Both the position numbers and the translations under genes were made by a program. From assembly GCA_022780765.1 (NCBI GenBank), contig JALEUS010000094.1:1-39693 (forward strand): a stretch of DNA of 39,693 bases, read 5' to 3'. The notes beneath the pieces are model-generated. The model saw only the letters and a list, made by a program, of their open reading frames with translations, searched no databases and was not told the origin of the DNA. The DNA is from Bacilli bacterium (lineage in GTDB: Bacteria > Bacillota_I > Bacilli_A > RFN20 > CAG-288). This document shows, piece by piece, positions 1 through 8,013 of the stretch; the first letter of the stretch is position 1; the number at the start of each line of letters is the position of its first letter.

Positions 1-338
1 AAATCCTTCAAATATATTTTTCATCAGTTTATCGAGCTCGAATAGATCCATGTAAAAAGAGAGTCGGCGTTAATGAATTTAAATTGCTTCTTGAAACTTA
101 TCATAATAAAATAGCGGGTAGCGATTATCTTTATAGTGCTATAAAACCATGTCTTAATGAATTTGACTACATCAGGAAAAACCTAAGGCGACATGGTGAA
201 GAGTATAGTCTTGATAGTCTAATTGAATACTACAAAAAGACTGACGCTTTATTTACTGAAGCAAGTGACGCTCTTATCGAAGAGATAATTGATATTAAGA
301 AAGAAGAAGATTTATTATTCCGAAGTCGCTATAGATAG
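1..338 (+). CDS. C-terminal part of an unidentified protein, cut by the window edge
   Basis: The ORF track starts this frame at a TTG (84), but the same frame is open back to base 3, so this is the 3' end of a gene that begins outside the window. The visible ~112 residues are mostly helical and charged (LLLETYHNKIAGSDYLY, then an acidic helix near IIDIKKEED) and end RSRYR. No motif I can name is present. The stop TAG abuts the first of five GGGTATTCA repeats. A transposase gene running up to its own terminal repeats, as in IS21-like elements, would explain this layout, but the protein sequence does not prove it. Confidence 0.5.
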   Translation, partial: ILQIYFSSVYRARIDPCKKRVGVNEFKLLLETYHNKIAGSDYLYSAIKPCLNEFDYIRKNLRRHGEEYSLDSLIEYYKKTDALFTEASDALIEEIIDIKKEEDLLFRSRYR

Positions 339-431
339 GGGTATTCAGAACTCATAAGGGGTATTCAATTTTTCAATAAGGGTATTCAATAAAGGACTAA
401 GGGTATTCAAAAAATCACTTAGGGGTATTCA
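338..431. repeat. Five direct copies of (A/G)GGGTATTCA, 20-22 bp apart
   Basis: The 9-mer GGGTATTCA occurs with start points near 338, 358, 379, 400 and 422 (three copies read GGGGTATTCA, two AGGGTATTCA). Spacings are 20, 21, 21 and 22 bp, so all copies lie on about the same face of the helix. The array starts directly at the stop codon of the truncated ORF. IS21-family elements are known to carry multiple repeats at their ends that serve as transposase sites. That reading is an inference; an operator array is the alternative. Confidence 0.85.
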
Positions 432-475
432 AACTCGTATTAAGAACAGTAATTAAAGCCATATTATGAAGATTT

Positions 476-510
476 AGGCTTGATTTCAAAGATGGGTTTC
501 AAGCCTTTTT
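476..510 (+). terminator. Rho-independent terminator
   Basis: An 8-bp perfect stem, AGGCTTGA paired with TCAAGCCT, with a 15-nt loop, is followed by TTTTT. It lies downstream of the repeat array and would end transcription arriving from the left edge. Confidence 0.7.
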
Positions 511-573
511 GTTATCTCATTGTTATTTTTTTAATTCCTATTATAATTTCTTAAAAGATTAAGAAAATTAAAG

Positions 574-830
574 ATGAGTATAAAAAAGATAGAAACAAAT
601 TTATATTGGTAAGAAAAATCTAAGATAAGGTAAAGAATCAAATCAATGAAAGAATCTGGAATAGTAATGTCAAAGTAATTGCAGGTATTAGAAGAGGTGG
701 AAAAGCAACTCTTCTTTTCAATATTTTAAGGAGTATTTGATCTCTAGTTTTGGAAATGCTTATCGCATAATGATGTAACTATATTAGATTTTAATTGATT
801 TATAAACAAGCTGTTATCGATAGAATAGGT
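574..830 (+). pseudogene. Remnant of an AAA_14/DUF4143-type ATP-binding protein gene
   Basis: No intact ORF exists here, but shifted frames give fragments in the right order for this family. They are a start MSIKKIE, then RIWNSNVKVIAGIRRGGKATLLF, which resembles the usual KVITGIRRCGKSTLL Walker A region, then EYLISSFGNAYRI in the next frame. In-frame stops (TAA near 620, TGA near 739) and at least two frameshifts break it. The Walker A itself is damaged (GGKAT for GKST), and everything beyond roughly the first hundred codons is missing. The family name comes from my recognition of the GIRRxGKS context and needs a profile search. These ATPases are often multicopy and sporadic, so a decayed accessory gene is plausible next to a possible IS end. 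Confidence 0.55.
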
Positions 831-847
831 AAAAGGAAGTGTTGTTA

Positions 848-941
848 TTAATCTTTTTCTCAAGTTTAATCTTTTTTTTACTTTTTTCAGAAGAACAATG
901 TAAAAAGAAAAAACTTTTACTCTTGTTTTTTTAATCTTTTT
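848..941. repeat. Three TTAATCTTTTT repeats upstream of sdaA
   Basis: TTAATCTTTTT occurs at 848-858, 866-876 and 931-941 in a T-rich stretch before the sdaA promoter. The first two are 18 bp apart. The remainder of 831-983 shows no gene. The repeats could bind a regulator or be simple low-complexity sequence left from the decayed element. Confidence 0.5.
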
Positions 942-954
942 TTATTTCTGTTAT

Positions 955-960
955 TATAAT
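955..960 (+). promoter_or_regulatory. Likely -10 box for the serine dehydratase gene
   Basis: TATAAT lies 23 bp upstream of the sdaA ATG. No good TTGACA-like -35 is found at 16-18 bp, so the assignment rests on the -10 alone. Confidence 0.4.
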
Positions 961-983
961 GAATTGTAAGAGATTAAAAAAAT

Positions 984-2174
984 ATGAGATCTATAAGAGA
1001 ACTTTATATAATCGGACATGGTCCTAGTTCTTCGCACACTATGGGTGTTGCTTTTGCTTGTGAATATGTAAAGGAAAAATATTTGGATATAAAAGAGGTA
1101 AAAGTGATACTATACGGTTCACTTGCTTTGACAGGAAAAGGTCATTTAACAGATTATATAATAAAAAAAGAATTTGATAAAAAACTTAAGAGCATCGATT
1201 TTGATACTGTAAAAAAGACTTCTCATCCCAATGTTATGGAGTTTTTTGTCACAGATAATGATGGAAAAGAACATTATGAGAAAATCTGTTCTACCGGTGG
1301 AGGAAGCATAAAAATATTCAGTCAAAAGGATCAGAAACATAAGGAGATCTATCCCCATAATTCACTGAAAGATATTCTTCTATTCTGCAAGAAAGAGAGA
1401 ATATCTCTTGTTGACTATGTGAAAAGATATGAGGATAAAGATATTCTTTCTTATATGAAAGAGATTCTTTTGACAATGAAAAACGTAACCAAAACAGGTA
1501 TGAATAAAACTGGTTATCTTCCAGGCACACTGAAGGTTAAAAGAAAAGCAAGTGCCATGTATAAAAGAGCGTTAACAAACAATAGTTTGTCAGATATTAA
1601 TACATGTATTGCTATTACAAGTTTCGCTGTAGCTGAAGAAAACGCTTCAGGAGGTGTCGTTGTCACTGCTCCCACATGCGGAAGTGCAGGCGTTTTACCT
1701 GGAACGATCACTTACTGTAAGATGAACAACTTGTCTGAAGAGAGAATACTAGATGGACTTCTCGTTGCTGGACTTTTTGGAATGCTTGCTAAAACAAATG
1801 GTTCAGTCAGCGGTGCAGAGTGTGGGTGTCAAGCTGAAATAGGTGTCGCCTGTGCGATGGGAGCGGCACTGGTTGCTACTGCTTTACAGCTTCAGAATGA
1901 AAAGATAGCTCAATCGGCTGAGATAGCTTTAGAGCATTCTCTTGGTTTGACCTGCGATCCAGTGTGTGGATATGTTCAGATTCCTTGTATCGAGAGATGC
2001 GCAATCTATGCATTAAAAGCTGTTGATTCTGTTTTACTTGCTAAACTCTTACCATCATCAGATGCGAAAGTGTCTTTCGATGATATTTTAAAAACGATGT
2101 ATATGACTGGGAAGGATATCAGAAAAGAATATAAAGAGACATCGATTTCTGGTCTTGCTAAAGTCATCAAATAA
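984..2174 (+). CDS. sdaA: L-serine ammonia-lyase (dehydratase), iron-sulfur dependent, single chain
   Basis: Converts L-serine to pyruvate and ammonia using a [4Fe-4S] cluster in the cytoplasm, feeding fermentation. The 396-residue chain joins the two parts that are separate subunits in Bacillus. The N-terminal beta-type domain (about 1-145) has GPSSSHTMG and YGSLALTGKGH; the C-terminal alpha-type domain (about 155-396) has APTCGSAG, ECGCQAEIG and DPVCGYVQIPC, whose cysteines include the cluster ligands. It is slightly shorter than E. coli SdaA (454 aa). The ATG at 984 is preceded only by a weak TAAGAGA. It appears to be monocistronic: 103 nt and a strong promoter separate it from the hydrogenase gene. 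The family assignment is secure. Confidence 0.93.
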   Translation: MRSIRELYIIGHGPSSSHTMGVAFACEYVKEKYLDIKEVKVILYGSLALTGKGHLTDYIIKKEFDKKLKSIDFDTVKKTSHPNVMEFFVTDNDGKEHYEKICSTGGGSIKIFSQKDQKHKEIYPHNSLKDILLFCKKERISLVDYVKRYEDKDILSYMKEILLTMKNVTKTGMNKTGYLPGTLKVKRKASAMYKRALTNNSLSDINTCIAITSFAVAEENASGGVVVTAPTCGSAGVLPGTITYCKMNNLSEERILDGLLVAGLFGMLAKTNGSVSGAECGCQAEIGVACAMGAALVATALQLQNEKIAQSAEIALEHSLGLTCDPVCGYVQIPCIERCAIYALKAVDSVLLAKLLPSSDAKVSFDDILKTMYMTGKDIRKEYKETSISGLAKVIK

Positions 2175-2220
2175 ATCTTTAAATCAATGATTTTTAAGAT
2201 CTGCAACCAGTTAAGTTATG

Positions 2221-2248
2221 TTGACAATAACTATTTACAATGTATAAT
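2221..2248 (+). promoter_or_regulatory. Consensus sigma-A promoter for the hydrogenase gene
   Basis: Perfect TTGACA (2221-2226), a 16-bp spacer and perfect TATAAT (2243-2248). This is the best-matching promoter in the window, and the gene also has an excellent ribosome site (GAGGAGG), so high expression is expected. Confidence 0.85.
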
Positions 2249-2277
2249 TAGAATAATTCTAAAATTGAGGAGGAATT

Positions 2278-3642
2278 ATGAAACATTTACCACTGGATGT
2301 AAGAGTACCTATTGAAGAAGATAATCCATCGATATGTCGTGATGAAAACAAGTGTATCAAATGCGGTCAATGCAGAGATGTGTGCAAGAATTATATATCT
2401 GTTTTAGATAGATACACTTTTGATATGACAGAAAACAAAGCTATATGTATAAACTGTGGACAGTGTTCGATAGTCTGTCCTACAAAGGCGATCACTGAAA
2501 AGAAAGAGTATCATCTTGTTGAAGAACAAATAAAGGATGATGAGAAAGTTGTCATCGTATCGACTTCTCCTTCCTGCCGTGTATCTTTAGGTGATGAATT
2601 TAATTTGAAACCTGGTACCTTTGTTGAGAAGAAGATGGTTTCTTTGTTAAGAAAACTAGGATTTAAATATGTTTTGGATACTAACTTTGGTGCTGACTTG
2701 ACAATCGTTGAAGAAGCAAGTGAATTGATTGAAAGGATAAAAAACAAAGGTGTTCTTCCTCAGTTCACCTCCTGCTGTCCAGCATGGGTTAAATTTGTTG
2801 AAACCTTTTATCCTGAATTCATTCCTAATATCTCATCATGCAAAAGTCCACTAGGGATGCAAGGTCCTACTATAAAGACATATTTTGCGAAAAAGATGAA
2901 CATCGATCCTAGAAGGATAGTCAATGTTGCTTTGACTCCTTGTACTGCCAAGAAATTTGAGATCAGAAGAGAGGAGATGAACGCTTCTTCTAAGTATCAC
3001 GATATAAAAGATATGCGAGATATGGATTATGTGATAACCACAAGAGAGTTAGCTAGTTGGGCAAAGGAGAAGAACATAGATTTTGCTTCTCTTGAAGATA
3101 GTGAGTACGACTCTTTAATGTCCTCCTCATCTGGTGCAGGAACAATCTTTGGTAACACAGGTGGAGTCTTGCAAGCTGCTCTTAGAACAGCATATGAGTT
3201 TTTAACTGGTAAACAAATTGACAAAAACTTATTGGAGTTTAAACCTGTCAGAGGATATGAGAGTTTAAAAGAAGCTTCACTTGATATCGATGGTTTAAAG
3301 CTGAATGTGGCTGTCATCTATGGAACAAAAGAGGCATCGGTTATTTTAGATAAGATCAAAAATGGTGAAAATAAATATCATTTTATCGAGGTGATGACCT
3401 GTCCTATGGGTTGCATAGGTGGAGGTGGTCAACCTGTAAAAGATGATTTTGACTACGATGAAGTGAGGAAAAGAAGAGTTGATTCTCTATATGAGGAAGA
3501 CAGAAGAAAAACTGTAAGAAAGAGTCATGAGAATCCTGAAATTATCAAACTGTATGAAGAGTTTTATTCTAAACCTTCAAGCGACTTATCAAAGAAGATG
3601 CTTCACACGATCTATCATGAGAGAGATGATATAAAAAAATAA
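2278..3642 (+). CDS. hydA: [FeFe] hydrogenase, ferredoxin-type, monomeric
   Basis: Catalyses reversible proton reduction, disposing of electrons as H2 in fermentation. The N-terminus holds two 4Fe-4S ferredoxin motifs (Cys 26/29/32/36 and 57/60/63/67). The catalytic domain shows all three H-cluster signatures: TSCCPAW, TPCTAKKFE and the CPMGCIGGGG region. The second begins TPC where well-studied clostridial enzymes have MPC. At 454 residues it is a short form with no [2Fe-2S] or NADH-binding extension, so the partner is probably ferredoxin. No HydE, HydF or HydG maturation gene is in the window, so they must lie elsewhere. It is followed by a flavin reductase/rubredoxin gene with its own promoter. 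The function is certain at family level; the physiological direction is inferred. Confidence 0.95.
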   Translation: MKHLPLDVRVPIEEDNPSICRDENKCIKCGQCRDVCKNYISVLDRYTFDMTENKAICINCGQCSIVCPTKAITEKKEYHLVEEQIKDDEKVVIVSTSPSCRVSLGDEFNLKPGTFVEKKMVSLLRKLGFKYVLDTNFGADLTIVEEASELIERIKNKGVLPQFTSCCPAWVKFVETFYPEFIPNISSCKSPLGMQGPTIKTYFAKKMNIDPRRIVNVALTPCTAKKFEIRREEMNASSKYHDIKDMRDMDYVITTRELASWAKEKNIDFASLEDSEYDSLMSSSSGAGTIFGNTGGVLQAALRTAYEFLTGKQIDKNLLEFKPVRGYESLKEASLDIDGLKLNVAVIYGTKEASVILDKIKNGENKYHFIEVMTCPMGCIGGGGQPVKDDFDYDEVRKRRVDSLYEEDRRKTVRKSHENPEIIKLYEEFYSKPSSDLSKKMLHTIYHERDDIKK

Positions 3643-3678
3643 GGTGAAGTCAAAAAAATATCCACATATGAATAGTAA

Positions 3679-3687
3679 TGTTATAAT
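3679..3687 (+). promoter_or_regulatory. Extended -10 promoter for the flavin reductase/rubredoxin gene
   Basis: TGTTATAAT fits the extended -10 form TGnTATAAT. No convincing -35 is needed or seen. The start codon is 27 nt downstream with GGAGG between. Confidence 0.6.
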
Positions 3688-3713
3688 TAAAATATAAGAG
3701 AATGGAGGTAAAT

Positions 3714-4331
3714 ATGGACAATAAAGCACTGTTTAATATTTCTTATGGAATATTCTTACTTGCTACAAAAGATGGTGAAAAATTAAATGGTTGTATCACA
3801 AACACATGCATGCAGGTTGCAAATAATCCGACCAGGATTGCAATGTCTGTCATCAACAACAACCTTACCTGTGAGATGTTGAAGAAGAGCAAAGTATTCG
3901 CTCTTTCTATTTTGGACAAGAGAGTGACTTTTGATACTATCAAACACTTCGGTCTTCAATCTGGAAGAGATGTCGATAAATTCAAAGATGTATCTTATGT
4001 TAAAGATCTCAATGGTGTTCCATATCTTAACGATTGCTCATGCTCAGTGTTTTCTTGCCATGTGGTATCAGAAACAGATTTAGGAAGTCACACTATGTTC
4101 ATCGCTGAATTCGATGATGCTAAGGTTCTTTCAACTGAAGAGCCTGTCACTTACAGCTACTATCAAAATAATATCAAACCTAAACCAGAGACAATCAAAA
4201 AAGATAGAAAGATCATCGGTTGGAGATGCAAGATATGTAATTACGTGTATGATGGTCCAGACATTCCTGCAGATTATTTATGTCCTCTCTGTGGTCATCC
4301 TGTCAGCGATTTTGAACCGATATACGAGTAA
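3714..4331 (+). CDS. Flavin reductase-like protein with C-terminal rubredoxin domain
   Basis: A two-domain redox protein of 205 residues. Residues ~1-150 form a flavin-reductase-like FMN-binding split barrel (FNISYGIFLLAT near the start, typical of flavoredoxins). Residues ~168-205 form a rubredoxin with paired cysteines, WRCKICNYVYDG and CPLCGHPVSDFE. This is the layout of high-molecular-weight rubredoxin (Hrb), which in clostridia passes electrons to oxygen- or NO-detoxifying flavodiiron proteins. The ORF track starts at 3702, but that ATG overlaps the Shine-Dalgarno GGAGG; ATG 3714, 7 nt after it, is the better start. A terminator follows. Its place behind the hydrogenase suggests a role in electron flow, but the partner is unknown. 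Confidence 0.85.
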   Translation: MDNKALFNISYGIFLLATKDGEKLNGCITNTCMQVANNPTRIAMSVINNNLTCEMLKKSKVFALSILDKRVTFDTIKHFGLQSGRDVDKFKDVSYVKDLNGVPYLNDCSCSVFSCHVVSETDLGSHTMFIAEFDDAKVLSTEEPVTYSYYQNNIKPKPETIKKDRKIIGWRCKICNYVYDGPDIPADYLCPLCGHPVSDFEPIYE

Positions 4332-4357
4332 ATCTCTCTTACTAATTTAAATCAATT

Positions 4358-4398
4358 AAATTCTATACAGATATCAAAATTTGTATAGAATTTTTTTA
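4358..4398 (+). terminator. Rho-independent terminator
   Basis: A 12-bp perfect stem AAATTCTATACA / TGTATAGAATTT is followed by a T-rich tail. It ends the flavin reductase/rubredoxin transcript. Confidence 0.85.
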
Positions 4399-4415
4399 TT
4401 TTATACAAATAAATT

Positions 4416-4494
4416 ACAAATGATTAATAATTGCATTTAATATTTTAAAAACATCAATATTTTTTGATGTGCAGAACAAATGAGTAATAATTTA
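4416..4494. repeat. Direct repeat pair and hairpin in the nrdD leader region
   Basis: ACAAATGATTAATAATT (4416) and ACAAATGAGTAATAATT (4476) are near-identical and exactly 60 bp apart. Between them is a hairpin, ACATCAA-tatttt-TTGATGT (4451-4470). A related inverted form, ATCATTTG, occurs at 4518. The classical NrdR box was not seen. These are candidate regulator sites for the anaerobic reductase operon. Confidence 0.5.
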
Positions 4495-4586
4495 CCTATT
4501 CAAAAAAATAGTTGCATATCATTTGCAATACGTGTTTTTTGAAAATAGAATATAAGTGCAAAACGATTCAAAAAAAGGAGGATGTT

Positions 4587-6887
4587 ATGACTAGGATTTA
4601 TGATGAAACTTTAGATGGTAATTTAGGATTAGATGACCCATCTATATGCATAATGAAAAGATCGGGAGAGAGAGTCCCTTTCAATGAAAGAAAGATTATA
4701 GCTGCAATAAAAAAAGCTAATGATGAAGAAGGAATTTTAGCTTTGAGGCTCACGGATGATGAGATCATCGCTATAGCTAGAGGCATCAAAAAGAATGCTC
4801 TGAATGCAGGAAGAGATCTCTCTGTTGAAGAGATTCAAGATAAAGTTGAAGATGCTCTGATGGCTTCTGGGAAGCATTCTGTAGCTAGGCTTTATATCAC
4901 TTATCGCTATAAACACAATGAGAACAGGAAATTATCTGATATCGATCAGAAGATTTCTGGTGTCGTTGAAAGAGATAATGAAGAGGTCAAACAGGAGAAT
5001 TCGAACAAGAATCCAACTATTCTCTCTGTCCAGAGGGATTATATGGCTGGTGAGTGGTCTAGGTATTATACAAACAGATATCTTTTACCTCATGATATCT
5101 CACAAGCTCATAAGGAAGGTATCATCCATTTCCATGATGCTGATTACTTTGCTCAGCACATGCACAACTGCTGTTTGGTCAATCTTAATGACATGCTTCA
5201 AAATAGCACCTGCATCTCTGGAACAAAGATAGATAAGCCTCATTCGTTTATCACAGCTTGTACTGTCGCAAGTCAGATCGTTGCTCAAGTAGCATCATCT
5301 CAATATGGAGGACAGACAATCACGATGTCTCATCTTGCTCCATTTGTGGACTGTTCAAGAAAAAAGATTGCAAAAAGATTGAGGGAAGAGTTTGCGCAAA
5401 CCGGTATTGAGGCAGATGAAGAGCAGTTTAATTCTCTTGTTGAAAAAGAGGTTGTCAAAGAAGTTGAATCTGGATGTCAAACTATTCAATATCAGCTTAT
5501 TACTCTTCAGTCCACAAATGGTCAGGCTCCTTTTGTCACCGTATTTCTCTACTTAAATGAAGTAGAAGAAGGAAGAGTGAGAGATGATTTAGCTCTGATT
5601 ATCAAAGTGATGCTTGAACAAAGAATATTGGGTGTAAAAGATAAAAATGGTTCTTATATAACTCCTGCTTTTCCTAAGCTTATCTATGTTTTACAGGAAG
5701 ATAATATCAATGAAGATGGGAAATATTATTATCTGACACAACTAGCAGCAAAATGCACTGCAAAAAGACTTGTTCCTGATTACATATCAGAGAAGAAAGC
5801 ACTGGAGATAAAAGGAGACTGTTATCCATGTATGGGATGCAGAAGTTTTTTGACACCTGATCGCTTCACTAAAAATGGAAAGGGCAATATGTCTAACGCT
5901 TTGGATTACAATCCAAATAAGAACAAGTATTATGGAAGATTTAATCAGGGTGTTGTAACTATCAATCTGGTCGATGCTGCTTGCTCATCAAACAAAGATG
6001 AAGATAAGTTTTGGGAGATATTAAATGATAGATTAGAGCTGTGTCATCGCGCTTTAAGAATAAGACATGAAAGACTTTTAGGTACACCATCTGATGTTGC
6101 TCCTATTTTATGGCAGGATGGAGCCTTAGCAAGGCTTAAGCCAGGCGAGGTGATAGACAAACTTCTCTACGATGGATACTCAACTATCTCTTTAGGTTAT
6201 GCTGGTTTAGCTGAGACTGTCTACTATATGAAAGGTGTCTCTCATACATCAAAAGAGGGTGAGCAGTTCGGATTTAAGATCATGAAGCTGTTAAATGACA
6301 AGTGCAAAGAGTGGAAAAAAGATGAGAATATCGATTACTCTGTCTACGGAACCCCATTAGAATCAACAACTTATAAATTCGCGAAATGTCTGCAGAAGAG
6401 ATTCGGTATCATTAAGGATGTCACAGACCACAACTACATCACTAATTCATACCATGTCTGCGTGAGAGAGAATATCGATGCTTTCGATAAGCTTACAAAG
6501 GAAGCTAGATTCCAAGAACTTTCTCCTGGAGGTGCTATCTCCTATGTTGAAGTACCTGATCTTCAGAAGAATACAGAAGCGATCATCTCGATACTCAGAC
6601 ATATTTACGACACAATTTTGTATGCGGAATTGAATACGAAATCCGATCTTTGTGAATGCTGTGGATACGATGGTGAGATAAAGATTGTCAAAGACGATAC
6701 AGGAAAACTTATCTTTGAATGTCCAAAGTGTGGAAACAGAGATCAGAATACGATGCATGTTGCAAGAAGGACATGTGGATATATCGGTACACAGTACTGG
6801 AATCAAGGAAGAACGCAGGAAATAAAAGATCGTGTTCTTCATCTGTCATGCGGTGTGTTTGATCTCGAGCAAGAAAAGAAAGATTGA
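4587..6887 (+). CDS. nrdD: Anaerobic (class III) ribonucleoside-triphosphate reductase
   Basis: Reduces ribonucleoside triphosphates to deoxy forms with a glycyl radical, giving DNA precursors without oxygen. An ATP-cone allosteric domain occupies about residues 15-110 (MKRSGERVPF...). The catalytic barrel includes CMGCRSF. Near the C-terminus are the zinc cysteines (CECCGYDG, CPKCGNRD) and the glycyl-radical segment RTCGYIGTQYW. The 766-residue length is usual. The track's start at 4512 lacks a ribosome site; ATG 4587 follows AAAGGAGG at normal spacing and is chosen here. nrdG follows 2 nt after the stop, as expected for an enzyme and its activase. Confidence 0.96.
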   Translation: MTRIYDETLDGNLGLDDPSICIMKRSGERVPFNERKIIAAIKKANDEEGILALRLTDDEIIAIARGIKKNALNAGRDLSVEEIQDKVEDALMASGKHSVARLYITYRYKHNENRKLSDIDQKISGVVERDNEEVKQENSNKNPTILSVQRDYMAGEWSRYYTNRYLLPHDISQAHKEGIIHFHDADYFAQHMHNCCLVNLNDMLQNSTCISGTKIDKPHSFITACTVASQIVAQVASSQYGGQTITMSHLAPFVDCSRKKIAKRLREEFAQTGIEADEEQFNSLVEKEVVKEVESGCQTIQYQLITLQSTNGQAPFVTVFLYLNEVEEGRVRDDLALIIKVMLEQRILGVKDKNGSYITPAFPKLIYVLQEDNINEDGKYYYLTQLAAKCTAKRLVPDYISEKKALEIKGDCYPCMGCRSFLTPDRFTKNGKGNMSNALDYNPNKNKYYGRFNQGVVTINLVDAACSSNKDEDKFWEILNDRLELCHRALRIRHERLLGTPSDVAPILWQDGALARLKPGEVIDKLLYDGYSTISLGYAGLAETVYYMKGVSHTSKEGEQFGFKIMKLLNDKCKEWKKDENIDYSVYGTPLESTTYKFAKCLQKRFGIIKDVTDHNYITNSYHVCVRENIDAFDKLTKEARFQELSPGGAISYVEVPDLQKNTEAIISILRHIYDTILYAELNTKSDLCECCGYDGEIKIVKDDTGKLIFECPKCGNRDQNTMHVARRTCGYIGTQYWNQGRTQEIKDRVLHLSCGVFDLEQEKKD

Positions 6888-6889
6888 TA

Positions 6890-7414
6890 ATGCATTTTGG
6901 ACAGATATTAAAATGTGACTGTGCAAACGGAATCGGAATCAGATTGACTCTCTTTGTTTCTGGATGCACAAATCACTGTGCAGGCTGTTTTCAAAAAGAA
7001 ACGTGGGATTTTGATTTTGGTCATTTGTTCACTGAAGAGACTGAAGATTTTATAATCAATGAATTAAAGAAGCCTTTCTATCAAGGTCTAACTCTTCTTG
7101 GTGGTGAACCTTTTGAAAAGAGCAATCAAGAAGCTCTGCTTTCTCTTTGTCTGCGAGTAAAAAACGAACTTAAAAATAGAGATATTTGGGCTTACACCGG
7201 TTTTCTTTATGAAGATCTGCTCTGCAATGGAAAAAGACATTTTGAAGTCACAGACAGACTGCTTAACTGCATCGATATACTGATAGATGGGAAATTCATA
7301 GAGGATTTAAAGAACATTGATTTAAATTTCCGTGGTTCTGAAAATCAGAGAATAATCGATTTAAATAAGACAAGAAAAGAAAAGAAGATAGTTCTCTCAG
7401 AGTTGAACAACTAG
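6890..7414 (+). CDS. nrdG: Anaerobic ribonucleotide reductase activating protein (radical SAM)
   Basis: Cleaves S-adenosylmethionine to place the glycyl radical on NrdD. The radical-SAM cluster motif CTNHCAGC (CxxxCxxC) is at about residues 26-33, and the SAM-contacting GGEPF motif follows. At 174 residues it is of normal length. The track's TTG start (6884) overlaps the nrdD stop; ATG 6890 is preferred and lies 2 nt after it, implying translational coupling. A strong terminator follows. Confidence 0.95.
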   Translation: MHFGQILKCDCANGIGIRLTLFVSGCTNHCAGCFQKETWDFDFGHLFTEETEDFIINELKKPFYQGLTLLGGEPFEKSNQEALLSLCLRVKNELKNRDIWAYTGFLYEDLLCNGKRHFEVTDRLLNCIDILIDGKFIEDLKNIDLNFRGSENQRIIDLNKTRKEKKIVLSELNN

Positions 7415-7418
7415 TAAT

Positions 7419-7468
7419 AAAAGACTGTTATCTTTCTATCAAATAGATTGAATAACAGTCTTTTTTTT
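7419..7468 (+). terminator. Rho-independent terminator after nrdG
   Basis: Stem AAAGACTGTTAT / ATAACAGTCTTT with a 20-nt loop, followed by a run of T residues. Confidence 0.9.
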
Positions 7469-7530
7469 GCAGTCTTTTAAATAAATACAGTGTATGAGTG
7501 CAATAGATCATTCAAAAAAGAGAAATTTTG

Positions 7531-7558
7531 TTGCCTAATTGTATGAAAATGGTATAAT
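7531..7558 (+). promoter_or_regulatory. Promoter of the mraZ-rsmH operon
   Basis: TTGCCT (7531-7536), a 16-bp spacer and TATAAT (7553-7558). The predicted transcription start, near 7565, falls inside the putative MraZ-binding repeat. Confidence 0.7.
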
Positions 7559-7559
7559 A

Positions 7560-7574
7560 TGGGTGGAAGTGGTA
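7560..7574. promoter_or_regulatory. Putative MraZ autoregulatory operator
   Basis: TGGGT (7560) and TGGTA (7570) are two TGG(G/T)N units with a 10-bp period, just downstream of the -10 box and before the mraZ ATG. MraZ in E. coli binds direct TGGGN repeats with this period at its own promoter, and Mollicutes MraZ uses related AAAGTG(T/G) repeats; AAGTGG is also present here. Only two units are seen, so this is suggestive. Confidence 0.45.
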
Positions 7575-7580
7575 CAAATT

Positions 7581-8012
7581 ATGTTCTACGGAAGCAAAGT
7601 TCACTGTATTGACGACAAGGGGAGATTAACTCTATCATCGATCTACAGAGATGGATTCACCTCTCAGAAATGTTATGCATGTTATGGCTTAGATCATTGC
7701 CTAGAGCTTTATCCTGAGGAAACATACATCAAAAAAGTCAACACGATAACTTCGCTTAACGATTTTGATGAAAATGCCAGAAAGGTCAAAAGAACATTTC
7801 TTTCAAACACCTTTTTGCTCACCATAGATTCACATAATAGAATACTTCTTCCGAAAACTCTTTTAGAGAAGACAGATTTAGCAAAAAATGTGATTGTCAT
7901 CGGTATGTACGATCATCTTGAAATGTGGGATGAAGAAAAGTATACCGAGATAGAAAAAAATAATCTGGATGACTTTGCAAAGAATGCTAAGGAAGTCATC
8001 AGCTGTGAATAA
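7581..8012 (+). CDS. mraZ: Transcriptional regulator MraZ
   Basis: A DNA-binding protein with two SpoVT/AbrB-like halves that autoregulates the division and cell-wall operon. FYGSKVHCIDDKGRLTL at the N-terminus matches the conserved DxKGRL element, repeated as TIDSHNRILLP at about residues 76-86. The track's longer start at 7539 would lie over the promoter; ATG 7581 gives the family's usual N-terminus and 143 residues. rsmH begins 1 nt after its stop. A putative operator overlaps the expected transcript start. Confidence 0.92.
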   Translation: MFYGSKVHCIDDKGRLTLSSIYRDGFTSQKCYACYGLDHCLELYPEETYIKKVNTITSLNDFDENARKVKRTFLSNTFLLTIDSHNRILLPKTLLEKTDLAKNVIVIGMYDHLEMWDEEKYTEIEKNNLDDFAKNAKEVISCE

Positions 8013-8013
8013 T

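Noticed and set aside
847-983. Riboswitch before the serine dehydratase gene
   Set aside because: The segment is T-rich low-complexity sequence without a recognisable aptamer, and the -10 box lies only 23 bp before the ATG.
4114-4350. 78-aa plus-strand ORF overlapping the rubredoxin domain
   Set aside because: Out-of-frame shadow of a domain with clear CxxC motifs.
6447-6969. Minus-strand ORFs opposite nrdD/nrdG
   Set aside because: They lie fully over well-recognised genes, have no ribosome sites and no family features; they are shadows.
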